Source of the DNA: Pomacea canaliculata
Lineage: Eukaryota; Mollusca; Gastropoda; Architaenioglossa; Ampullariidae
Reading direction: 5' to 3'
Assembly: GCF_003073045.1 (NCBI RefSeq)
Contig: NC_037593.1
Location: forward strand, 15,818,735 to 15,882,734
Length of the DNA: 64,000 nt
Part shown: piece by piece, positions 20,788 through 31,073 of the stretch
Layout of the letters: every line of letters starts with the position of its first letter
How positions within the stretch are numbered: position 1 is the stretch's first letter
Notes under the pieces: model-generated
What the model saw: the letters and a program-made list of their open reading frames with translations, nothing else
What the model was told of the DNA's origin: nothing
The model's database searches: none
Position numbers and translations under genes: made by a program

Positions 20788-23700
20788 ATGACAAGAATTC
20801 GAAAGTGTTTAGGTGAGCTGTTGTTCTCTCTTGAATAAATGTGACTCATGTGTTTTGATCCCTTTTGTCTCATTTAGGTTGTGCGAAAAAGTATTTACAC
20901 TAGTGACAGTGCCAATGTCTGCACAATTTTACGCAGGGTCTTTTCTTTTGCTTAAATCAAATTCAAATCAATTCAAATCAAACTTTATTGTGTGTCCGAA
21001 GAAGTCCAAGACAAATTTTCCTTTTGCTTAAAGTACCAACCACGTATACAAATGATGATGATGAAGTTGATGATGATTGATGATTGATTGATTGATTGAT
21101 GATTGATGATGATGATGATGATTTTACATTTACTTGCAGCATTGTTGTTCTACATTGTCTTCCTCATTCTGGTTAGCGAGCTGTTTGTCATGGACAAGGT
21201 GAGTCCAGGGCTGGTGTGCACAAGCGAACTTAAACATGAACTTAAGCTTCAGCTGGCTGACTTAACAAGTACAGTAACTCGGGCTGGTGTGCACAAGCGA
21301 ACCTAAACATGAACTTAAGCTTAAGTTGGCTGACTCAACTTTAAGTACAGTAACTCGGTGTGCACAAGACAACTCAAGTCTGCTAAGTACAAAATTTCTT
21401 ACTCAACTTTAAGACTGCCCTCCCCCTGGTATAAACCCTTACTTAGCCGAGTCGGGTGACTTAAGTGAGCACATTTCTGATTTCTTCGCGTGAAGAGTGA
21501 CAGGAGATGGCAGCGAGACGACTGTGCTTTAGAATGATGATAAGAAGACATTTGATGAGGGAACGTGTGTTTCGTGACAGACACAATCTTTTTGACCTGT
21601 ATGATCCGTGATATAGCCGTCGTTGCTGGCACGGCATAAAACACAAACAATTTGACCTGTATGAACTCTACGCTCGATTCCGCTTTCGGCGAGTCGATAT
21701 CATGTACCTGTGCGATTTAATACAGGACATCGACCACCCTGGCTTTTAAATTTGACCATTTTTTAAAATTTTGGGCCCATTCCCGTTTTTGCTCTCCACG
21801 AGCACTGATGGCAACTGCTATGTCTTTCCACAGCTGATTTTTTTTCTTCGGTCATACATATAACAAAACATAACAAAAACTACCGCACACATCAATTTAC
21901 ATAAATAGAATCAACAAACATATCTCTGACAATCTACACAAATCTTTCCTCGATCTCATCATGCCCTACCCTATGAAAGGACCAGCTGACGCTAGTAACA
22001 GTATAGTTGTAGTGGTTTGTCTTTTAGTTGTAGCCTTACACAAATACCGATAGCTTTCAACATTCATCAATAAATAACACATATTTCAGGCAGTTCGCAC
22101 ATTTCAACTGTACACTGAACTTATACTTATCTATACATTTATGACATTAGCTACATCTGAGGCATAGCTCACCCATATATTATCTTCACTTATACAAATA
22201 CCAAATCAGGGAAGGAAAACATGTCTATTCACAAACATTTTCAAGTAGGTATAGGGTATCCAGACTACGAGGAGACATAAGGGATACATGATTATTTACA
22301 GATACATAACAATATATGTATACATAACTAACAAGCAATATTTTACAATATACCAACATAAAAAACAAACATACACATAAATTAACAAACATTTTAAGAA
22401 TACATCCCCAGAGAAGCCACACAAATAAAGCAATCATCATAGAATGCACCTTGGAGCCCATGTGTCATAGGATGACAGCACAATATTAATGTATATCAAG
22501 ACATATGTAGTTTTTGATAATCAAGATCAGATAAATGTATATAATCAGTATTTAGTTTAGTTAACAAGTTGTTCACAGGATAGCCAGTGTTTAGCAAACT
22601 TTTCTTTGGTTAATTCTAAACATGCATTAATTTTTCAATTGAATATCTGTTTTCAATATTTGGATATAGGGTTCTAACTGGGGGATAACTTTTTTAAATA
22701 TACAAGAATATATGTATGCTTTTGCCAGCAATAAAATTAAATCAAATGGAACATCTGTCTCAAAGTTATTATTGCATCCAAATAAAATCAAATGTTCACT
22801 AAAAGTTATCTTAGGCGCATTTGTACATTTGTCTAATATACCATTTTTGTAAGTTTTTCCAAAAAAAAAATTAACAAATTTACAGCTTCCAAAAAATATG
22901 CTGAATATTTTCTTTATCATCTCTGCAAAGGCTGCTGACATAAATCCTCTTCTAGTCCCATGTGGAATAATATTACTCTTGTCGCCCAGATTTCTATGTA
23001 ACACTCTGATTTGAAGCCGTTTTAATTTAATATCTTTTATATTAGCCATTGCTTTAAATATAACATGCCAATCAACATTTCTATTTATCCTTTTATCCCA
23101 GTTTAAGCAACAGTTTGGTATACATGCGTTAGATAATATTTTATAATAATATGGTCTTGCTCCTTTCTGTATTGTTCGAAATTATTCTTAGAGTTTTGTT
23201 TGTGTCATATGTAGAAGGAGATAAATCTGTTTTATTCCTTCTATTTAAGTTTAGTATGTTTTTATGGCCTTTAATGCAACCATTAAAAGAGACAAAGTCA
23301 ATGTTAACATCATATTTATTTTTAACAGCTTGATATGATAGAAAGTTTCCTCTTTCATTTGTCAAGTGTTTGAGTATACATCTTTCTCCACCCATCTTCT
23401 ATATAGAATTGGCTTATTCCCAATTGTTATTCTATCGTTACGAAAGATAGGTTCTGACAAAATTTCATGTTTATCACACACTATATTCTCTCCAAAAATC
23501 CTGTATGCTTTTAGTATATCATCCGCCATAAGCTTTTTGCATTAATATAGTGGCAAACTGCAGGGCCCAGTTTGTCCAAATAACCTATTATTTTATGTGT
23601 AGACAGAAGATTTTTTTTCCAGCTGTGGTTACTTTTCTTTATTTTCTGCAGCCATGATAATTTTAACGCATTCATATAAGTTTTAACATCAGGTATGCCC

Positions 23701-25461
23701 ATGCCTCCAGCCTGGATATTTTTCTATTAATTATTATCATTTTTTTCCATTCCATACAAACCTAAAGATAGATTTTCTGTATGTCATTTATAACAAAGTC
23801 TGGAGGGTTAGGTAGTAGTAACCAAAGGTGTACTAGTTTTGATAAAATTAAGGACTTAAGTATTGCTACTCTCCCTAATGGAGTTAATAACTGTCTCTTT
23901 AATCATATTTGTAAAACATTCTTATTTCAGCAAGCTTGCTATCGTAGTTTAATTTGCGTATACAGTCTTTTACGTAGGTCTTTTTTTTTTTTTTTTTTTT
24001 TTTTTTTGATAATTGTTTCCATTTTTTCAGGCAAATACCTCAATCTCAAAAGATAGTATCGTGGTTGAAAAGACTGAACAAGACCAAACATAAAAGCGTA
24101 ACACACGAACAAAGCGATTGTTGATTGGCTGTTTGTCTATAAATAGCCAGTGACGAGAGAGAATTCCCGGGCAATTCCGAAAAGGACGAGAGGTCACTGT
24201 CTTGACCCATTTCTTAACTAAGCAAGCAGCTGAGTCCGCTCATGCACACCGATGTGAATTCTCGCCAGCAACGAACTCAGCTGAGTAAAGTTTGCGGTTA
24301 AGTCAGAAAACTTAAGTAAGAAATTTAAGTTCGCTTATGCACATCAGTCCTGGCTTTTTCCCATTTCAGTTCCTAAGCAAAAAAATAAACTGGAGAAAAT
24401 CATCGGTTGTGTCCTCTGAAACAAACGCTTCTCTGCCGACGGTAAACTCCTTGCTGGACAACACCACGGTCTTTGCGACGCTCAACGTTGTCCCGCACAA
24501 CAACTTCGACATCCTGACTGCACTGACCAGTACATCGTCGTCCACCGGTCATCCTGTCACAACTCCTACTAACGGTCACGTGTCGCACAGCTCCTACACC
24601 TCCCCACGTGGCACAAATACAACAGGAGTCACTGTATCGTCGGACCCGCTCATCGCAACCAAAGTCTTGTGTATCAGTTTTATAGGCCGACTAGGAAACC
24701 AACTCTTTCAGTACGCATCCGTTTTGGGCATAGCTCTTAGGACGAAGCGGATACCGGTTTACCTGGGGGAGACTTTTCTGTCGGATGTGTTGAGAAACAC
24801 TTCACTGATTGACGCGTCTTCCCGCTACGCACATCGGTGTGAGGACGTCTTTCTAATGGAAGAAGGTTGTTGTAAGTTTTTCACGGAATATTTCGAGCTG
24901 AATTCTAGTAGAGATTACAGGATCGGGGAGTATCTTCAGTCCTGGCGATATTTCACCGAACACGAAGCGGAAGTACGTCACGCGTTGACGTTCAAGGACA
25001 CGATTGTGTCCCAAGCTCAACAAACGGTCGACTCCCTAAGACAGAAATTCAATCGCACGCTGACAGGTATCCATGTACGCAGAGGAGACTATCTAATAGA
25101 TAGAAAGACAGCACCTGTAGAATACCTGCTGCATGCCATGGACTACGTCCGAAAAAGATTCCGTGAAGTCGTTTTTGTCGTTTCTTCTGATGACCTCGAA
25201 TGGTGTAGTCAGCAGTTAGCTAACGAAAGTGACGTCACATTGCTGCAGCATCAGTCATCGCCTGCAGTTGACATGATGATTCTTGCGTCACTGGATCACA
25301 TGATCATGACGGTGGGGACCTACGGGTGGTGGGCGAGTTTTCTGAACCCCGGGATTACCGTCTACTATCGAGACTTTGTTGATCCGGATACAGATCTTGC
25401 AACACTCTTCAACCCAAACGGAACGGACTACTACCGTCCGGACTGGATTTCCTTATCCTGA
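20788..25461 (+). CDS. GT11 alpha-1,2-fucosyltransferase copy F, intact if the transposon is spliced out
   Basis: Proposed coding exons are 20788-20812, 21140-21198 and 24370-25461, giving 391 residues with no internal stop. The first two encode the tail and membrane anchor up to VMDK. GTGAGT at 21199 then serves as donor, and TTTTTCCCATTTCAG ending at 24369 as acceptor; both junctions are in phase 0. The catalytic domain has GRLGNQLFQYAS at about 134, HVRRGDYL at 263, VVSSDDLEWC at about 298 and TVGTYGWWASFLNPG at about 342. The conserved Asp in SSPAVDMM is kept. In copies without the transposon the 27 nt between the same GT and AG are translated (nine residues), so this protein would lack nine stem residues. 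The intact frame over 1.1 kb after the insertion supports continued function. The splicing itself is a prediction. Confidence 0.8.
20945..21120 (+). repeat. LINE-tail remnant and (GAT)n run in intron 2 of copy F
   Basis: TCAAATTCAAATCAATTCAA and TTTATTGTGTGTCCGAAGAA, then GATGATGATGAAG, TGATTGATTGATTG and GATGATGATGATGATG, ending about 20 bp from the acceptor. Confidence 0.6.
21207..24351 (+). mobile_element. PIF/Harbinger-like transposon with nested SINE and LINE, complete ends
   Basis: Left end AGGGCTGGTGTGCACAAGCG; right end read in reverse AGGACTGATGTGCATAAGCG (3 mismatches in 20). The left end is repeated in tandem: GGGCTGGTGTGCACAAGCG again at 21281 and a partial GGTGTGCACAAG at 21357, a period of about 75 bp. 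A HARBI1-like transposase start is at 21507-21740. A SINE tail at 21605-21652 lies between two TGACCTGTATGA copies (21593-21604 and 21653-21664). A minus-strand LINE fragment spans about 22000-23800. A poly-T run of 27 is at 23981-24007. The element lies wholly between a potential splice donor and acceptor in copy F. Confidence 0.8.
22080..23960 (-). mobile_element. L1/Tx1-like LINE fragment nested in the Harbinger-like element
   Basis: Second copy of the fragment at 860-2700. Open pieces include GGGMGIPDV-type sequence near 23700, SYQAVKNKYDVNIDFVSFNG near 23340 and IQILKTDIQL at the end, with KAYIYSCIFKKVIPQLEP before it. Several stops and frameshifts are shared with the first copy, so both descend from one already broken insertion. 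Boundaries are approximate. Confidence 0.6.
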
Positions 25462-26570
25462 CTTTAATCAGAGAATACAACGGTTAACGTTTTACTGACA
25501 ATTATATTTTATTGTTATACTGTTATTGTCATTTTGTTATTGTTATATTATCTTTAGTCTGTTCATTTTACACTATCGAGTAAATCACGCATAGTAACAC
25601 TACAAAGTCCAAACAGAAGCAAAAATCTAAATGTGCCCGAAACCTGGTAAGTTTAAAATAAATCCATTTGAAGACGATTGTTTTGAGTATGTGTGCTGTA
25701 CTAGCGCGTAAATGAAACATAAAAGATAGTTATTTTAATCTAATTGTTGAAAATATTTGAGATGTTAGCAAAATGTCATATTTATTGCCTTTACATTTTT
25801 TCTGTTTTTGTTGCTGATGGACTGCATTAAAAAAGAAATCATATAAGGGTGTCAAATTGAGCTGAGCTTTTTTCCAGTTTGTTTAGCCTGAAGAGACGTG
25901 ATATTCAAACTATTTACTAACCTTTTCTATTTGTTCTATCTTATTTAACGTAAGTATACCTCAAAAAACACTTTTCGTAGTCGACCCAGTAACTTACTTC
26001 TTTTTTCTCTGAAAGCTCCAGTAGAATCGTCAAAGTTCCAAACTAAAAGAGAGATAAATAGAACTAGACAACCCTAAAGACCAAACCTGCTGTCATTAAG
26101 CTTCACGTAGTGAAGAAAAGATATTTAAAAAAATAATTAAGGACCACTTTTTTACAACTTTTAATTCATCTCTCAGTTCGGACGACAGAGCTCTGACCAC
26201 AAGGATAAAAATAAAAATTTATATCTATATCTATATATCACACACTAAGGGAGACTAGTCTTGATAACTTGTCGAATGTCATGCCTGCCTCCCTTTCCTT
26301 TGACACACTTCCTTTTTTTTCCCTTTAAAAAAAACGCAGAAAAATCCCAATAAAAATAATATAAGTAACATTTTTTTTCCAAACATAATTACAGTTAAAA
26401 TTTACTAAAAAATTGTAAAGAAAAATAGTTTGTCTCCGCATGTTCTTTAAACTCTACCCGAGCACTGTGCATGATAGGGTAATGGACCCCAGTGTCAGTC
26501 ATCAGACTCATGCATTCTAATCAAGCATAACGTGTACACGCTTACAAAGCTCCTACCTTACTACAGACAA
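25462..26570 (+). repeat. 3' flank of copy F
   Basis: Gene-free spacer like 4195-5330. AATAAA at about 25666; the second signal reads AATGAA. It contains the CATGCCTGCCTCCC block near 26279. The shared unit ends about 26570, which marks the end of the recent tandem array. Confidence 0.65.
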
Positions 26571-28640
26571 CACTAACGCAAACTGGCTAATATCCGCTCC
26601 TTTCATCTTGAAAGGAAAAGACAAAACAAAACCAAACAAAAACCAAGAACTAAGCAAGATTACTGTGTGAACACACAAAACACAGACATACCTAAAAGAT
26701 CAAATTTCTTCTCCTGTTTCTCCATCAACAAATGTTGAACTGCGCCGTTGGTCCTTGCGAACAAAAAAAAAAAAAAAGCAGGATGCCTGTAGTGTCTGTA
26801 GTACCGCACAATACAAAACAAACTACTTAGCAAGTGTAAATAACTAGAGTTGACCTATTTGTGTAAATGCCATTTTGACTATATTGCATGACTGAATGCT
26901 GGTTTCTCAGCGCCATGTCCCAGACAGGCTATTATCAGTCAAGTGGACTGGTCACACAGACTATTTATTGTCTTCTTGTCACCAAGGGCGACCACTGGCA
27001 GGCAGCGACTAAGGGAAGGTATTCAGCAAATTACCTCGTCTCAATCCTTTGTCCCAGGACCCGGTAGTCCTGGCCGAAAAATAGTTTCGTATCAGGAACA
27101 GGTGCCTTGGTATTGTCAGATCGGAGTTTTCACATATTCTGGCTGGCAAATCAGAAACATAAAAAGAGCAAAGATAAATCTAATCGTCCTATTTTGTTTT
27201 CTTGTGCCTTATCAATGCCTTCCATGTATTTCGATGTGTGAAATGATGGACGGGAAAGGAGATGTGTGCCGGGTGCTCTTGGTGTACACAGCGGGTTCAG
27301 GTCTGATGAGCATATGGAGGACAGGACGCGTCAAGTCTGATGGGATTTGGTGGTGCAGCGACTCTGAAGTTCACTTGTAAAGATGTCAGCAGACCGCAGC
27401 ACAATGACACCGAGCTGGCTGACCTACTGAGGTGAAGACCACGAGGGACATCTCCCCCTTATTTCCCCCGCCCCCTTCTTCATACCCACCAGCTAAATTC
27501 TACCCTCATCCCCCTTTCTCCTGAGTCCTCAGCGGACGACCGTTTGGGATATTTTAGCTTTTATTGTCGTGCCACGTCAATTAAATACTCGTTCGTCACC
27601 CACTCTATTCAGTTTGTTCGAGGTTTTCAATGTTATTCAAACCTTTATGGTCTGCTCGTTCAGAGGCGAACAGAAGATCGAGAAGAAAATGTTTTGGAAT
27701 ACAAAAACCAAGAAAAATGTTTTGGAATTGTTTGTTGTTTATTCATGAGAGAGTATCTGTGAATTTTCCCACGCGTGCAAGTGTTTGTGCGTTTATGTTT
27801 GTGTGAGTGCGCCGCTGCTTGTGGATTCAATACACTACGCATGCGTGAAGGTGTTCAGGACGAGGGGTCAGATTACGAAACGAAATCAGGGTCAAGTACA
27901 ATATGCCACCGACAGGACATTGTAAGATATTGAAGCAAGCGGACATCAACATTAAGAAGATCGTAGTATCACTAGCTTTATATATTGGCAATTCTTGTGC
28001 TTAGTAACTTTGTACTTTGTTTCATGGTCGCACACTTAGCCATTGACCCCCTTCATAATTTGACCCCAGATAGCATCTATTCATTTTCAGTTTTGTATAA
28101 AGATATACAGCTGCTAGTTCATGTTTACGGTATGCTTGATTAAAGATTATCTAAGGGTTTTCTCGTCCAATGATTGGTATAAGGGAATGCAAAATGTTTG
28201 TTGATCTTTCTATGTCTTAAACATGTAAAGCATATCAGAGGACATTTCCTCGACTAAATCGTTTAAAAACTAGTCATTTCATCTTTCATCTTTGCGCGAA
28301 GAGCGAAAGATAGTGTTCGAGTGGACGATGCATCAAGACCTATAATGTCGCCAGCTCCTGGAAGAAAGCTTTGATATATATATATACTTTTCAGATAGAA
28401 CAAAATATCTCCAGATACAGTGATCATCTTTGAAACATTCAACGATGATTCTAAAACAATTCTCTTTCGTGAATATATCCAGTAGATATAGGTCTTTTCA
28501 TCACATGACGGTTATTACTGTAGTTTGTTTTTCAAATTGTGCTTCTGTATTTGCTTTTGAACACACAACACTCTAAGATCTTATTGTGTGTGTGTGTTTA
28601 AACCCGTGAAACGTGACCATGTACAGGGTATATTTTTATG
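26571..28640 (+). other. Unique spacer before copy G, no recognised gene
   Basis: An open frame of 145 codons at 26943-27380 has no domain, signal peptide or family I can name and no sister copy. It may be chance. A short TA run is at 28376-28386. From about 28640 the sequence aligns with intron 1 and exon 2 of the other copies, so copy G's exon 1 should lie upstream, but I could not place it. Confidence 0.4.
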
Positions 28641-28885
28641 CAGGAGTGCCAAACCGGTTTCCAATATCATTTGCACATGACAAGTGCGTCTTTTAAGTCT
28701 TCATGCAAAGTGTAGGAAATATCGCTCACATGTGTGACATTCACTAAGAGACAAGTAACATTAGATAGTACTCCTCACTACCCCGCCTTATCAGGTTCAA
28801 TGTTCAGCCCGGGTGTCGCAAATACACCGCCACGCACACGTGTGTGATAACAACCTGTCTTCGTGAGGACCAAAGGACTAACGGC

Positions 28886-29786
28886 ATGACAAGAACACTA
28901 AAGTGTTTCGGTAAGCTGCTGTTTTCTCTTGTGTGTGTAAATATGTGTGACTCAAATTATTTTTATCTCTTCTTTCTTTCATATCAGGAAACGAACGAAA
29001 CATTTCCACTAGTGACAGTGCCAACGTCTGTATAATTTCTGGCGCTTGTTTCTTGTGCTTCCTCCTAACTCAGGGGTGGGCAAAGTATGGCCCGCGGACA
29101 TCTTTTTCCGGCCAGTCTGATAAAATATGAAGTGCACTTGTTTTTTTTTTTTTTTTAAAGGCTCACTTAATTGAAATTCAATTTATTAAGTACAGTAGCG
29201 TTAGAAATCGACAGTCCGTAACATTCTAACACGAAGTACAAAGATAACAAATAGCACGACTGACATGGCTGATGTAGCCAGAGAGCATCGGGGGTTCTCT
29301 TTACACAATTCGAAAATTGAACGCCATTATGGACTCGTTTGCTGTCCATTCCATTATCACTAGGTTTGTTGTGTATTTACCTGGCCTGGGTTTCTGAAAT
29401 TTACTGGCCCGCCGCATAACTTAAGAATTTTGAGACTGGCCCGCAAAAAGTAAACTTTGCCCACCCCTAACCTAATGTAAGCCCCACTTAAAGAGTTACA
29501 TCCCTTCTCTAACATTTTGTCTCGTGCATAGATCAGATTTTGGTGTCTGCTGTTAATCTGATATTTGTTGTTGTTCCCATTACCTCTATTTTGGATTTTT
29601 CCTCTATGCATGCGTAGCGTAGTCTTTCCTACCTCTAGGCATTCGCGTCCTCTGCAGCACGTTCTTCGGTTCGTCACATTGTCTGCAATGTTTCGCTTTC
29701 ATTGGATGTTTTGTTTATCTTGCGTTTGTATATATAATTATATGTGGCAAATTCGTTACAAAATGCTGGAATGTTGTTTTTTTTCT

Positions 29787-29821
<35 letters not shown>

Positions 29822-31073
29822 ATATTTTCTTGCAGCATTGCTGCTCATCATTGTCTTCCTGATTCTGGTTTGCGAGCTGTTTATCATGGACAAGTTGAGC
29901 CTCAACCTCTTCTCTTTTCAGTTCCTAAGCCCTAGCGAAAACTGGAGACAATCACCGGTTGTCATCCCTGACAGCAATATTTCTTTGCCGACGTCAAATT
30001 CTACGTTGGACACCATCACGTTCTTGGCGACCAACACCTGGGGTGCAAAAAATGAAACTCCGGCAGCGGAACTTACGGCGACGTTTGACGTTGTCCACCA
30101 TAGCAGCTTCCACATCCTGACTGCACTGACCAGTTCATCTTCAACCACCGGTCATCCTGTCACCACTCCTACTAAAGGTCAGGCGTCGCAAAGCTCCTAC
30201 ACCTCCCCACGTGGCATAAATACAACTGGAGTCACTGTACCGTCGGACCAGCTCATCGCAACCAAAGTCTTGTGTATCAGTTTTGTGGGCCGACTAGGAA
30301 ATCAACTCTTCCAGTACGCATCCCTTTTGGGCATAGCTCTTAGGACGAAACGGATACCTGTTTACCTGGGGAAGACTCTTCTGTCGGATGTGTTGAGAAA
30401 CACTTCACTGATTGACACTTCTTCCCGCTACGCAGATCGGTGTAAGGACTTTCTAAAGGAAGCAGATGGTTGTAAGTTTTTCCCGAAGTATTTCGAGCTG
30501 GACTCTAAGAGAGATTACAGGATCGGGGAGTATCTTCAGTCCTGGCGATATTTCACCGAACACGAAGCGGAAGTACGTCACGCGTTGACGTTTACAGACA
30601 CGATTGTGTCTCAGGCTAATCAAACAGTTGACGCCCTCAGACAGAAATTTAATCGCACACTGACAGGCATCCATGTACGCAGAGGGGACTATCTAAGAAA
30701 TCCACGTTCTGGATACAAGGCAGCACCTGTAGAATACCTGTTGCATGCCATGGACTACGTCAGAAAAAGATTCCATGACGTCGTTTTTGTCGTTTCTTCA
30801 GATGACCTCAAATGGTGTAGTCAGCAGTTTGCTAACAAAAGTGACGTCACATTTCTGCAGCGTCAGTCATCGCCTGCAGTTGACATGATGATTCTTGCGT
30901 CACTGGATCACATGATCATGACGGTGGGGACCTACGGGTGGTGGGCGAGTTTTCTGAACCGCGGGATTACTGTCTACTATCGAGACTTTGTTAATCCGGG
31001 TACATTTCTATCAACACGCTTCAACCCAAACGGAACGGACCACTACTGTCCAGACTGGATTTCCTTGTCCTGA
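28886..31073 (+). CDS. GT11 alpha-1,2-fucosyltransferase copy G, intact
   Basis: Coding exons 28886-28910 and 29836-31073 give 420 residues, the longest of the set because of about 17 extra stem residues. The start (MTRTLKCF) and the phase-1 junction match the other copies. Residues about 9-26 form the membrane anchor and 27-147 a Ser/Thr-rich stem with several sequons. The catalytic domain has GRLGNQLFQYAS, HVRRGDYL at 288, VVSSDDLKWC at about 327, SSPAVDMM and MTVGTYGWWASFLNRG near the C-terminus. All positions conserved in the family are present, so this is the best candidate for an active enzyme. At the site of the transposon in copy F, G has TTGAGC in place of GTGAGT, so it lacks that latent donor, while the CTCTTTTCAG end is kept. 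Intron 2 holds a hAT MITE. Confidence 0.92.
29071..29470. mobile_element. hAT-type MITE in intron 2 of copy G
   Basis: Left end CAGGGGTGGGCAAAGTATGG; right end in reverse AGGGGTGGGCAAAGTTTAC. The matched inner terminal repeat is AGGGGTGGGCAAAGT, with GC-rich GGCCCGC motifs next to both ends, as in many hAT MITEs of animals. About 400 bp with no coding sequence. Flanks CCTAACT and CCTAATG could be a decayed 8-bp duplication. A diverged relative sits at 35671. Confidence 0.75.
29789..29818 (+). repeat. (GAT)n microsatellite before exon 3 of copy G
   Basis: Ten uninterrupted GAT units ending about 17 bp before the TTGCAG acceptor. It is in the same place as the interrupted GAT runs of the other copies, but here without the LINE-tail sequence. 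Confidence 0.8.

Noticed and set aside
26943-27380. 145-codon open frame
   Set aside because: No recognisable domain, no paralogue in the window, no clear splice context; kept only as a remark.
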